A stretch of DNA of 64,000 nucleotides. Source: Nageia nagi. Its lineage: Eukaryota; Pinophyta. This document shows positions 1 through 11,281 of the stretch, piece after piece; the stretch's first letter is position 1; every line of letters begins with the position of its first letter. The notes beneath the pieces were generated by a model. It saw only the letters and a list, made by a program, of their open reading frames with translations, made no database searches and was not told the DNA's origin. The DNA is taken from the NCBI GenBank assembly GCA_050084985.1, contig JBITNC010000001.1, positions 208,506,001 through 208,570,000 of the forward strand, read 5' to 3'. The position numbers were made by a program, and so were the translations under genes.

Positions 1-193
1 AGTGTAGCAAATGGTATAGCATTAGGTTCAACATATCCCTAAAATATAAGACTACATAAGTCTTAAGAGATGAGAAAGGTTCTCATTTGTATGATTCAAT
101 ATTCATAGTGTTCTCCATTTAATAAAGGTATTTGAAAGGATAAATAATTTCCATTCTTTGGATCCATTTAACTTAATATATTGGATGTTTATC

Positions 194-378
194 ATACCAA
201 TTAAAGAATTTGAAAGTTTACCAACTACCAATTGATAAATAATAGCCCAATGCCTTGATACCAATTGAAGAATTTGAAAATTTTCCAACCACCAATATAC
301 AAATAATACCCAAATGCTCTAATACCAATTGAATAATTTTAAAGTTTGCTAACCACTAGTTAATAAATAATATAAAGT
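194..378. repeat. 64-bp tandem repeat, three copies
   Basis: Three head-to-tail copies begin at 194, 258 and 322, each opening with ATACCAATT and containing an AGAATTTGAAA-like stretch followed by CCAAC and AAATAAT. The period is exactly 64 bp and copies differ by scattered substitutions. No coding potential is visible. It lies at the left edge of the window, so its parent element cannot be identified. Confidence 0.8.
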
Positions 379-1480
379 GTGGAATTTGTAATTTGGAAGA
401 GGGTGATGATAGTAAGGGTAGGAAAGGGTTTAGATCCCATAACTTCTATGGTTATTATAGAAACCTAGCACTATGCTTCATTATAATGATTAGCAAGAAA
501 TTATCCATCTAATGGTGAAGATCCAAAATACTTTTAATATGGATGGAAGGTTCAGAAGTGAGCTAGAAGGAAAAAATGACTCCTTAAGGCTCACTAATCA
601 AGACTATAGAAAAAGTAAGTTTTATATTTTGAAATTTCTAAGTGTGTTATACCAATAATGATGGAAAAGAGCATATGGTTGGAAAGCTATTGCAACTATA
701 AATGCAACCAAGAAGAAATCACACAAAATAAATATCTAGATAAAAAGATCTATCTCTAGAAAGTAAATTGATCTATACAAAGGTAGTTTGATAAATCATA
801 AAATAACAAAACTATTTGCTCAAATATGGGAATACAAACAAGTACCCATGAAATAGAATGATTTCAAATATAGAAATATTACCTTGGATTAGAGATGGAA
901 TATCTACAATTATTTCTCATGCATACAACCTTTGAAAACATAATACACACCTCATAGGTAGAAGGTATTAGAGAGCAAATATGGATGCTTTATATTCTAG
1001 AGCTAAAATGGCAGCATGACATTACATCAATAAGCATTTTTGAGAATGGAAAATGAAGTATCTATTTATACAAGAAAGTGGAATGTAGAAGGCTCCACAT
1101 GAATTCATATATTGCATATCCCTTGAGAAACATAAATAAAGTGCCCATAAAACTTAAGACAAAATAGTATGGGCATAAAAAACATAAATGAAGTGCCTAC
1201 AAAATTAGAGAAGAGTACAAGCATCAATGAAGAAGTACAAAATCATATCTATCTTGATCAAAGGAGTAGATATTGAGTATTTGGTACTTAATGGTAGTCC
1301 TACAACATACTAAATCTAGTAGGTAATATAGTAGGTAGACAATAGCTATTGGTATTCAAAATTCTACTAGAATTCAAACCATGGAACATTAAATACCTTC
1401 ATGCAAAAATCCTAAAAAAGAATTATTTCATTTTTGGGTTATGATATCATCCTACAAAAATATAGGAAAAAATACGTGTG
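379..1480. other. AT-rich stretch without a recognisable gene
   Basis: I see no open frame with protein-like composition, no RNA gene and no terminal repeat here. It directly follows the end of the protease remnant of element E, read on the minus strand, where RT should be. Either E is truncated at about 1,480 or other repeat DNA has replaced its pol region. Confidence 0.5.
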
Positions 1481-3660
1481 AGTGAGAACAAATGTAGCTC
1501 TTACTCATAATCAAGTTCCAAGCCTTCCTTGTACCGAATGTTGCATTACTTGCTCTTCCATATTCTTATTTGTGACTTAAGGATATTCTTCCTTGATTCC
1601 CTACAAGGTATGAATTTTACCATCAACCTCAAAACTCATAGTTATATTACTATAATTAGTGTGAATATCATCCAATTTAAATAACCATTGTACCACCAAA
1701 ATTATATGAGGATGCCTAATAAGAGGATACATATAGAAGTTCTCTCTAATAGTATAACCTTGCAATCTTACCCTAAATTTTTCAACCACATGATCCACAA
1801 GTGTAAGTTTTCCATTAGCATTAGAAAATCTAAATCTTTAAAAGCTCTTAATATTAAGGCATTTCTTGCTTACAAAAGTTTTCATCAATAAAATTGTGAG
1901 TAGTACTATGATCTATTAAGACCATTACCTCTTATAATTTTGCTTATCCAATTACCTTCAAAGTGAGGTATTTCTTTGTTCCATTAAGGGAAGTAATCAT
2001 GCTTCCAAGGGATGCCTCTATCTTGGGTGTTTCTTCATGATCCAACATGTCCACATCAAGCTCCAAATTAGAATCATCATCATCTTGAGGAAGAATATCA
2101 ATGTATTGTACTTTCCCTTTTCCTTAAAAGCTATGCCTAGGTTCACATAGTTTCTTATAGTGAAAACATTTTCCTTCTTCCCTCAACTTATTCCTAGTGG
2201 TTGCATCCAACTAACTTATTCTAAGTGGAAAGAATGATTTGGTATTTCTAGTCACTTCTTTTTCTACTAAAAATTTCCTAACAACATGTCCTTTATATAT
2301 TTTAGCACATTTGAGGGTACTTATAGTGGGATCCAAATCATAGGATTCTCTTATTGCATCATCAAGGTTTTTTAGCCTTGAGATTTTCACCATCCCTTAT
2401 AAAGGTTGTCAATCCCTCTACAAAAATTAAAATCAACCTTTCCTCTAAAATATTATAGATCATCACTAATTTTTTCTAAAATTATGAAATATAATCATAA
2501 ACTATTCCTTGCTATTTCAAGGATGTGATCTCTCTGAAATAATCATTATCCTTTTCCCTATCAAAATATTTTATCAATATTCTAGTAAACTCATAAAAAT
2601 TAGAAATATGAGAAAAATATTAGCTAATTACCCCATGCTACAACAACTCAAGAGCATATCCCTCAAAATGAAATGATGTAAAATGAATGGCATCTTCTTC
2701 AATCATGTTGGGGGTTAAGGTGAAGTACATTTGGAGTTGATGTAGGGATGCCCTAGCCATCATATTCTTTCCTTCATACATTAGTACTTGAATTTTATTT
2801 ATATTTTGCTACAAATCCTTCTTATCAGGCCATGAGTTTCCTTGAGAATGGGTACCATAAGAACTACTTTCCTTTAAACCCATTATATACAAATAGTTCT
2901 TAAAATTGATATCTTTTATAAACTCTAAATCAAGTATTAAATAATATTTCAAAATCTAATTTAATTCAAGAGGGTTTAGGATCCAATTTTTTACATCATT
3001 TGAAGAATCTTGTAAAACATAAGCTTTGGTGGCCTAAGAATGATTGGTGGCTCCCTTATGTTTCTAATTACTCATCCAAGAATCTCTTGAATATTGGATT
3101 GGTCCTACATGATGATCTATGGGGGTGGGGTATCATGAATTCATGCTCTTGGTGACTCATTGATCCATGATGAGTGGATCCTATATCTCTCAAGCTATGT
3201 GATATTCTTACGCTAGGCTCTCTCTAATTCCTTTCCTCTTATCTTGTATCATATTCATCATATAAAATAGAACATGGGGGGATAGGACTCCTTGCATTCC
3301 TTTTTGGATCTTCCTTTCTCCTAAAACAAGAATCCAACTTAGCCATATAGCTTTGCACTACCTCATTCATGTTCTTCATGGTAATAAGGATCTCATTAAA
3401 ATTTATTTTTAGCATGGATTCCATAGCTAGTGTTTGACTCCTTCTAGATAGAGGATATCTACCTCTTATAGCTGAATTGCCCTCACCATAGTGCTCTTTA
3501 AACTATATTTCCTACATCAAAGGGCTATGAGCATCATTATTTATGAATCTAGCTAGGGTTTCTTCTTGAAACATCCCCTTTCCACTTTTCTTAGTTGAAT
3601 TCATCTCTCTTCTAGCACTAGATTTGGTATAATGACTTTGAATTGCAAGTCTCATTCATA
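1480..3660 (-). pseudogene. Ty3/gypsy gag-protease remnant (element E)
   Basis: Read on the minus strand from about 3,660 to 1,480 this is a decayed gag followed by an aspartic protease. Gag is recognised around 2,790-2,500: an ALELL-like helix motif after FEGY, then a FTRILIKYF-type segment and a YDYIS segment, the pattern of the retrotransposon gag capsid family. Around 3,424-3,239 there is a basic/acidic N-terminal part (MESMLKINFNEIL). The protease lies at 1,960-1,600: LIDHSTTHNFID corresponds to the plant gypsy active-site block LIDSGSTHNFI, with the catalytic DSG altered to DHS, followed by the conserved GVQWL-type block as VVQWLFKL. Many stops and frameshifts make it non-functional. 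RT, RNase H and integrase are not found below 1,480. The flanking primer site and LTR (3,676 onward) agree with minus orientation. Confidence 0.75.
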
Positions 3661-3675
3661 GGTTGGCCAAATCAA

Positions 3676-3687
3676 GCTTTAATACCA
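3676..3687 (-). other. Primer binding site of element E (initiator Met-tRNA type)
   Basis: The minus strand reads TGGTATTAAAGC, two changes from TGGTATCAGAGC, the usual initiator-methionine tRNA primer site of plant LTR elements. It is one base inside the LTR edge at 3,689 and just upstream of the gag remnant, which fixes the element's orientation. Confidence 0.7.
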
Positions 3688-3688
3688 T

Positions 3689-4255
3689 TGCAAAATCCTA
3701 AATAATACTCAATGCAAATATTATCCAAATAATATATAATAAATAATAAATTGGGCTAATAGGCATGCCATAAACTATTCTATGATATCAAAAATGTACA
3801 ATACTATGTTTAAAATCCCAACATTTTACCTCTTGAGCAATAAATTATTCAAAAGATCAATGTAACACAAGGGAATCTACCAATCACACAAAATACACCA
3901 TAAATAATTCCAAAAATATGGTATCACACCAACATTGTTATTATCATGGACTAACATGGGGGTATAGGAGTCTCCCCAAGGTTGGCACAAGTGTACAAGG
4001 GTAATAATTCTCCCCATGTTCAATGTTAGGGTTATTAGTGAATATCCATGCTTAATATACCATCCTAGGTGGTACATAAGACTTGGGATTCCCATAATCA
4101 TTTTTAAGATCTCCAAGTGATGCTTGGGAGGAAAATGTCCCACTTAGGGCTTATAATATTGGTCCAATGGACCATTACTTTTCTATCCCAAGTAACTAGT
4201 AATGCAAAATAAAATATTTACATAAGGAACACCTAAGATACAAAATTTACTTATT
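3689..4255 (-). repeat. Probable 5' LTR of element E
   Basis: The inner edge is set by the primer site: on the minus strand the sequence ends TTGCA next to the primer site. The outer edge is uncertain and given only as where homology to the D family begins shortly afterwards. No second copy is in the window, so the extent is inferred. The open frame at 3,877-4,143 inside it resembles no protein I know and is treated as chance. Confidence 0.5.
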
Positions 4256-4277
4256 TTTATTCAAAAAGGGATGTTAA

Positions 4278-4846
4278 ATATCTTAAGACCTTCATGAGAT
4301 CCTTATTGAGGAACTAGTTTATTAAGGTGTAGTGGAGCATGTTGTAGAGTGTGAGACTCTTCATCTCACTTGTATCAATATAGATGATATGTATCCAATT
4401 TATTCAAGCTTTTGAGGAGCATGTTGTCAAGTGTGAGCCCTTCCTCTCACTTGTATAAGTGTAGATGATGTGGATCCTATTTCTTTGAGTTTAGTGGAGA
4501 ATGTTGTAGAGAATAAGGATATTTCTCACAATTATATTAGTGTGAATATGGTGGAGTAGCAAGGTTTCATAGAGTATTCATTCTAGAACTTTATAGCATT
4601 GTAGCAACATGATGGCTTCTTTTTTACTCTTCTACATTATTCTTTTTATTTCCTACTCCCTAAAAAAAATATTACTTTGGTGGGATCATGATACATATAT
4701 AGGAACCTATTCATATTTGGTGATTTGTTGTCTACTATGATCAATTTGGATTCCTTGGTTTTGTACTCTATTTATTGATCATGGATGGATTGTACTTTAT
4801 TTTTTTTACAAGCTTTGAAGACAAAACTTGTTTAAGGGGGTGGCAA
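4278..4846 (+). repeat. 3' internal part of element D with 81-bp repeats
   Basis: This segment is homologous to 6,780-7,092 joined to 13,531-13,706, the 3' internal region of element C, so D and C are one family. It holds three diverged copies of an approximately 81-bp repeat starting near 4,332, 4,414 and 4,494 (core GGAGCATGTTGT then TCTCACTTGTAT). It ends with a polypurine tract, AAGGGGGTGGCAA, immediately before the LTR at 4,847. The 5' half of D is missing. Confidence 0.7.
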
Positions 4847-5187
4847 TGTTATGACCCCATAACATATTATTTATGTTATATTTATATTTATCCCACATGT
4901 AATATAATTGGAAGGTGAAGAACCATAAAGGCCTATTTATATGAGGAATTATCTATTGTAATTCATCCAAGGAATAAAATAATCTTTTGAGGAGAGAATT
5001 CATTCTCTAGGAGGTGCCCTCCCTCAAAGAAGAAAAGGTGATTCTTATTGCCTAGTATTATATTAGAGTTATTTATTATTAAATGGTTTCATATTATTGA
5101 ATGGTTTAATGGAATTAAGGTGATTTGAAATACTTTTATGATAATATTATTAAAGAATCCCTTATTTGAAATATCAAGTTACTAAAA
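4847..5187 (+). repeat. LTR of element D (341 bp)
   Basis: It starts TGTTATGACC after a polypurine tract and ends AGTTACTAAAA, where its sister copies end CCTAACA or CTTAACA. It is homologous along its whole length to 5,198-5,537 and 13,707-14,054. An AT-rich TATTTATATGAG element in the middle is shared by all three copies and is a likely promoter core. As a 3' LTR directly abutting another LTR of the family it forms an LTR tandem separated by only 10 bp. Confidence 0.85.
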
Positions 5188-5197
5188 AATGAAACAA

Positions 5198-5537
5198 TGT
5201 TATGACCCCATAATATGTTATTAATGTTATCTTTATCCCATATTATTATAATTGGAAGGTGAAGGATAACAAAGATATATTTATATGATGCTTTTCCTAT
5301 TGTAATTTATTAGAGGAATAAAATAATATTTTGAGGAGAGAATTCATTCTCTAGGAGGCACCCCCTCAAAGTGGAAAAGATAATTCTATTAGCTAGTATT
5401 AAATGATAGTTATTTATTATTGAGTGATTTAATATTATTGTGTGATTTGGATCATGTAAGGTGGTTTAGAATAATGTTATATGGATATTATTGACTATTT
5501 TTAAGAATCATTTATTTGAAATATCAGGTTCCTAACA
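5198..5537 (+). repeat. 5' LTR of element C (340 bp)
   Basis: It runs from TGTTATGACC to TTCCTAACA and is followed two bases later by a Met-tRNA primer site, so this is a 5' LTR. Its partner 3' LTR is at 13,707-14,054. The ten bases between the preceding LTR and this one (5,188-5,197, ending GAAACAA) resemble the end of the family's polypurine tract. Confidence 0.9.
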
Positions 5538-5539
5538 AG

Positions 5540-5551
5540 TGGTATTAGAGC
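5540..5551 (+). other. Primer binding site of element C
   Basis: TGGTATTAGAGC differs at one base from TGGTATCAGAGC, complementary to the 3' end of initiator Met-tRNA. It sits two bases after the end of the 5' LTR, the usual spacing. Confidence 0.85.
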
Positions 5552-6465
5552 ATGATCTTGACACTTATGGGTAGATTTGGAGAAGTTGAAATGTTTTTTC
5601 ACTAGTTCAAGTGAATCATTCATATCTCAAACATACAAATATATTCTTGGATGAAATTATTATGGTTTATATGTAATAACATAAAGAAGCATCAATAAAT
5701 GTTTTAGGTATTTTGGATCTCATTTGTAGATTTTATAAGCATTTCAATTTTTATAATAAAATGGTTGTAGAGGGTTGAATAAAGGGTTTTTGATTTTGAA
5801 ATTTTGTGATAATTTTTGTTAAATAAGATAATATTTAAGTAAAAATTTAAGTTTATTTTAATAAGTATTGGTAAAATTATGATAAGATTGATGTTTCTTT
5901 TAAAAAATCCTTGATCTAGAATTATGAAAAAAAGGGAAAACGAAATTGATCATATATTTTTCATCTTTATGAGTTTGATTATAAAATGTAAAAGGTTTTA
6001 ATATTATTAATTCAATATTACATTAATTAAATTTCATATTTTTTAAAGCTATATTGAATATTTTTTGTGAAGAACATTAGGGTCTCCTTATGAACAATCT
6101 AAGATCTAGAAGGGGTCAGAGTAAAATGACCATATATTTATTATAAATTTTAATTGGATTATAAAATTTTTAAGGTTTTAATATATTTGTATCAAAATTA
6201 TTTAGTAAACATTTAGGTCATTTTAAGGATATTTCACCAATTTATGATAAAATTAGTGGTTGTAATTTTAGTTAAAAAAGGGGCAATGGTGAAGTCTTCT
6301 TAACATTTGCATATGATATTAGTTATGGATGAAATTTTAGATTTTAATTATTACTAATGTTATCTTTATATAATAAAATTTTTAGAATTATTATAATTAT
6401 TTATATAACCATTTTAATTTCTAAAAATGGATGCTCTTGTTACACCTCTTCACACACATACATTG

Positions 6466-6680
6466 AAGTAATATAAGGATGAATTTGAAGATTTTTGTAC
6501 CAAACATGAATTGGATGAGGATATATATATTTATTAATTCACTAATGGATTGAAAAAATAAATTAAGAGGAATGTAATCTTATTCAATCCTAAAAATTTA
6601 AATGAGGCATATGCATTAGCAAAGCTTGAAGATGATAAACTAGCATTTATTAAGAATAATAAACTTTCAATAATATTAAG
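6466..6680 (+). pseudogene. gag capsid fragment of element C
   Basis: In one frame this stretch reads YKDEFEDFCTKHELDEDIY, then FTNGLKK, IKRNVILFNPKNLNEAY and ALAKLEDDK. That is the C-terminal part of the retrotransposon gag capsid family, which has F..GL...I...V....P..L..A..LA as its signature. Two in-frame stops (after IYIY and after GLKK) break it. The 900 bases between the primer site and this fragment are AT-rich with no recognisable coding. No protease or pol follows, so element C appears to be internally deleted or non-autonomous. Confidence 0.7.
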
Positions 6681-7092
6681 CATATTGATGACATGTGTAT
6701 GTATAATGATGACTTGAATGACCTATGTAATATATTAAATTCAATAACAGCTATTAAGAATAAATTTATTCTTCTCTCTAAATACCTTCATTAGATCCTT
6801 ATTGAGGAGCTAGTTGCTTCAGGTGTAGTGGAGCATGTCATAGAGTGTGAGGCTCTTCCTCTCACTTTTATTAGTACAAATGATATGCAACCATTTTATT
6901 TGACTTTATTGGATCATATTGTAGAGTGTGAGGATATTTATCTTACTGATATTAGCATAGACATGGTTGAGTGATAATATTTTATGGAGTACTCATGCTA
7001 GGGTTTTAGAGTATCAAAACAACATGGTGTCTTCTTTGTTAACTCTTTTAGATCATTATTTTTATTTCCAACTTCTCAATAGAAGTATTACT

Positions 7093-9276
7093 TGTTAGTA
7101 ATTTAGTGACACTAAGAAAGGGATGAATCAATATCTTAAACTTAAAGTCTTAAAGATAAAATGTTCAAAATAATGTTGTATAAAAATTAGAAAAAAATAA
7201 AGAAAGAACATTAAGAGAGTATCACACAACACCAAATATAACAAGGTTCACCATTTAGCCTACATTCCTAGGAAAAAACTACTTGGATCATGGTCCAAAT
7301 ATAGCCCAATACAAAGCACCAACTTTACATTCATTACTAGCAATAATCAAAATAAGTGCCAACCATTAAATTCTACAACATCAACTATAAGAACCATCAA
7401 CCCCTACTTTGTGTAACACTAACTGTAATGAGCACCAAACACTACTTTTTGTAACACTAACTAGAAGAAGCACCAACCTATACTTTACCAGCACCAATTG
7501 GAAGGAGCAACAACCCCTATACCAAGAACCAACTTGGATTTCAAATATGATTCAACTCTAATATCAAAATACCTTCACTATATACAAAACCCTCACTTTT
7601 ATGTGGCTCATCAAAACACTCTTAGCTATTTTTTATGGTATCTGTAATTAATATTTATAGCCAACATACTACCATCTTTGTGAATCTAAATGGTTTATCC
7701 CAAAATCAATAGTGTCTCCTCCTCTATTGTATAATCTTTATTCCTACAACATTCACCTCTCTTATACATTGATCAACTTGAACACTTCAATCCCAAGAAA
7801 TCTTTATAGAAACATTTGACACTCTCTCCATAAAGCCATGATTTTTGATAACTTCAATGCACATGTAGGCCCATGATTATATACCTGATAGTTACTCCCT
7901 TGATTGATACTTAATGCCTATCACCATTAGTTTAGACTATTATAGGGAATGAGTTTAGTAAACACATTCAAAAGACTTAAATCATGTTCTTAGTAATAAT
8001 ATAGGCTTCATGCACATAATACTTTAATTCTCCATATAATACTTCACCTCTTCATAGAATATTTTGATCTTCCATATAACAACTTGGAAATTCTACATAA
8101 GATTTTACTTCTCTACATAAGCCCTTATCTAGCTGCATAAACTCTTTTGCAACCTCCCTAAAGTAATTTGTATTGTCTTTAAAATAATCTATGCTTTGTT
8201 TGATTCTAGAAAAGATCCAACAAAAATGGAGTGGATGAACTTCACTAGAATGGAAAAATAATATACTATGTTATACTCTAGCTATTTTAACACTTATTAA
8301 TTCTAATAAAGATCTGATAGAGTGGGGTAGACCAAATTCCATGAGAATAATAGAGAAATCATTTTATTTAGTATAATTTGCATTTTTTTTCAAATAGTGT
8401 ATTTTCCAAATTTCATAATATCTTTTAAAGAATATATACTCCAAAGATTGCTAACATTATCAAGGTTATATGCATCCCAAAAACACAATAATATAAGGGA
8501 AATTTGCACTTTGAAAGACACTATCATAATCAAGCTCATTTGCACCCTAAAAATATAGTGATACTAAGGAAATCTACACTCCATAAGGTACTATCATCAT
8601 CACATCTCTCTACACCCTAAAAACACCATAATGTAAGGGAAATCCACACTCTAAAAGGTGCTAATGGCATCACATCTCTCTGCACCCCAAAAATACCATA
8701 ATGGAAAGCAAATTTATAATATGAAAGGTGTTGATATCATCACATCTCTTTGTACCCAAAAACATACCATACTACAAGGGAAATTTGTACTCCATAAAGT
8801 GCTTACATCATAAGGTTTCTTTGCATCCTAAAAATACCATAACATAGAGAAAATATACACTCTAGATATTATTGATATCAAGCTATTGGATTCACATCCC
8901 ATTTTCATATTCTTTCTTTAGATAAGTATTTAAGTCTCTGGATAAATCTTTTACATCATTGTATAAGGACTATAAGCTCCACACAAGCATATTCTTCACT
9001 GCACAAGGTTAATTTACATCACATAAGGGTTATTTAGACCTCATAAGCTCAAACATTATTGCCTAGGCCCATTCTTGCTTTGTATAAGGCATTGTTTGAC
9101 CACATAAGGGTTTTCTTTCATATAGTATCATCTCTAATCATAAAAGATTGTGGTCCATTGCATAAGCCTTCTTTGCATTACATAAGTTTTTTTTGTACAC
9201 CTTTGGCATTGAGGCTTAATTTTGCCTTTGACAATGATGATAACAATAGCATAAGAAATAAACATTATGGCTAATA
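7093..9276 (-). repeat. 3' LTR of element K, built from short tandem arrays
   Basis: 2,184 bp, matching 11,282-13,530. It contains several internal arrays: degenerate 38-48-bp units around 7,370-7,530 (core AACACTAACT...AGCACCAACC), CATAAG-rich units around 8,000-8,140 and 8,920-9,190, and about six copies of a 70-bp unit at 8,455-8,880 (core CACCCCAAAAATACCATAATG; copies at 8,613, 8,683 and 8,753 are spaced 70 bp). The open frame at 9,059-9,274 is embedded in these repeats and is not considered a gene. Confidence 0.85.
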
Positions 9277-9290
9277 ATCTCCCCCTTTGG
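9277..9290 (-). other. Polypurine tract of element K
   Basis: The minus strand reads CCAAAGGGGGAGAT directly against the LTR start. This is the second-strand primer and confirms minus orientation. Confidence 0.75.
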
Positions 9291-9829
9291 CATTGTTTTT
9301 AAAACTCACACTAGTCATGATCTTTCTTTCCCTTTTTATCAACAATGATAAAGGTACATTCTTTGATCCATAAGGCACTTCATGACTATATATCACTAAA
9401 AATAACTCAATAATAATCTTCTTATCTATACATATACCAACATAGCAACAATATATGGATATGGGAAATTTGAGTTAGAAAAATAACAATAGTAGCAATA
9501 ATGATAATTTAGCCTATAGAACCAATAACATCCACTAATACACAAAAGATATTGAACTCTTAAAAACTCCCCCTTACTCCTTGCTCACCATCCTTAAGTG
9601 ATTATTACATAAAAATTAGAGCTTTCAAATATTTTTACACTTCACCCCTAAGGATGTGCTCCCATTAACCTTATTAATGGTTTAGAAGTGAGACCACTTC
9701 TAGCTCTTATCCAAGATTGCTCAACTATCCAATAAGATAGGTTACCTCTTAGACTTTCTTTCTAAGTAACTTCTTTTGTTTAAATATGGATTGGTCATCT
9801 CCAACATTCCATCTATGTACTTTTAGTGA

Positions 9830-11213
9830 TTATCTTTGGTTTATTATTTGACCCCTTGATGAACTTATCTCTTGTATTTGCTTCCTTCTTTGAGGTTTAA
9901 GGAATCTATTATCTTTCCATCTATTAGATGCAAAAGGATTTCTATAAAACCTTGCCATATGCCCATAAGAATTATAGTTAAAACATTGTACACCACATTC
10001 AATTTGAAGGGCATATAAATTTTTACCAAGATGGCTCTTTGAACTAATATTTGTTATGCAATTTACTACTTTATGACCAAATTGATTACATCTAAAATAT
10101 CTAACATTTTCATCTAACATAAAGGTAAATGAGCTTTAATTTATGAAGTTTCTATGCATGACATTTGATCTACATCTTGCTGCCTTGTGTTCAAATTGAT
10201 TGCATTTAAAATAATAGCCATAAAATTCATTATGATAGGCATGATGAGAAGGATAAGACCTCTTTTTTTTATTATTTTGATTTGCTATATATGTTCTTCT
10301 TTAATGGCTTCTCCTTTTATCATCAGGCCTTCTATCCTTCAATTGATGATTTTTGCTCTTGTCCTTAGCTTTTTTTATCTTTTTATGGTTACTTTAGTGA
10401 TTCAAATTCATACTCCTTTTGGCTTGTTACTACAACATTAAATGTATTTTATTATATATCTTTAGAGGATGAGGGTTATTGTTCATTATATCCAATACCA
10501 AACTTGATCTTGGATTCTCTTTATTGACTTAGTATGTCATTCAAAATCCTAGTGCTCTTCTCAAACTTGAGGCCTATGGCTAATTTTTGATTAGCCTTAT
10601 CTAATTTCCTTTTCAATAAAATAATCTCTTATTCCAATTTGTTATAGGCCACTTATTTCTCCCTTGTATATAATATGATGCATTCTTATACTTACAAATT
10701 TAGATCCTAAATAACTTTTCTTACTATCTCTTCATACTTATTACATAGTCCCACATGTAATATCAAGGATTCCTCTATTACCAAGGTTGCTTCCAATTAT
10801 TTATTCAATATGGAAAGCTCTTAATTAGATTTTATACAAGCTTTAACACTGATACAAGCTTTTGTATTCTTAACCTTTTGAATTTGTATCCATAAATCTT
10901 TAAGTTGATCTCCATAGTCATTCAACTTTTTGGATAGTCTCCTATTCTTCCTTCTTTTAGCATCCAAGTCTTCAAGGGTGGATATGAGATCTACTTCAAG
11001 GTTGAATATAAATTCCATCTCTTTGCATTCAAACACTTTTAAGATTTTAGAATTCATATCTTTCTCTTTTAAGGTAGATACACCACTTTAATTTTCTTTT
11101 ATTTCTATGTCTTCTTTCATCTCTGAAGCCATGGCTAACACTTCTTCTATAGAATCTTCATGATGTACCATAGCTAAATGAGGGGATTTATTTAATCCTT
11201 TCTTTTTTCCCAT
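9830..11213 (-). pseudogene. gag C-terminal region of element K: coiled coil plus two zinc knuckles
   Basis: The frame opens at 11,213 with MGKKKGLNKSPHLAM and continues to 9,830 with a few stops and shifts. The first third is rich in K, E and L with heptad-like spacing (11,057-10,821; EFIFNLEVDLISTLEDLD then KKLNDYGDQLKDLW), a probable coiled coil. The segment around 10,600-10,480 reads KLDKANQKLAIGLKFEKS followed by ILNDILSQ and FGIGYNEQ, a block I recognise from plant gag proteins that end in zinc knuckles. At 10,120-9,980 two knuckles follow: FRCNQFGHKVVNC, with its first Cys now Tyr, and CFNYNSYGHMARFY, with two Cys now Tyr. A basic tail ends at 9,830. The capsid N-terminal domain is not visible in the remaining internal sequence. 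Function: RNA-binding particle protein, now broken. Confidence 0.75.
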
Positions 11214-11268
11214 TATGAATAATTAAATATCTCCTTAATATAGTTAATCTTATATTTTAGGAACCTAT

Positions 11269-11279
11269 CTCTGATGCCA
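11269..11279 (-). other. Primer binding site of element K
   Basis: The minus strand reads TGGCATCAGAG, one change from the initiator Met-tRNA site TGGTATCAGAG, two bases from the LTR edge. Confidence 0.75.
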
Positions 11280-11281
11280 AT

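Noticed and set aside
1601-1798. Independent small ORF
   Set aside because: It is the second half of a gypsy aspartic protease (VVQWL block), part of the element E remnant.
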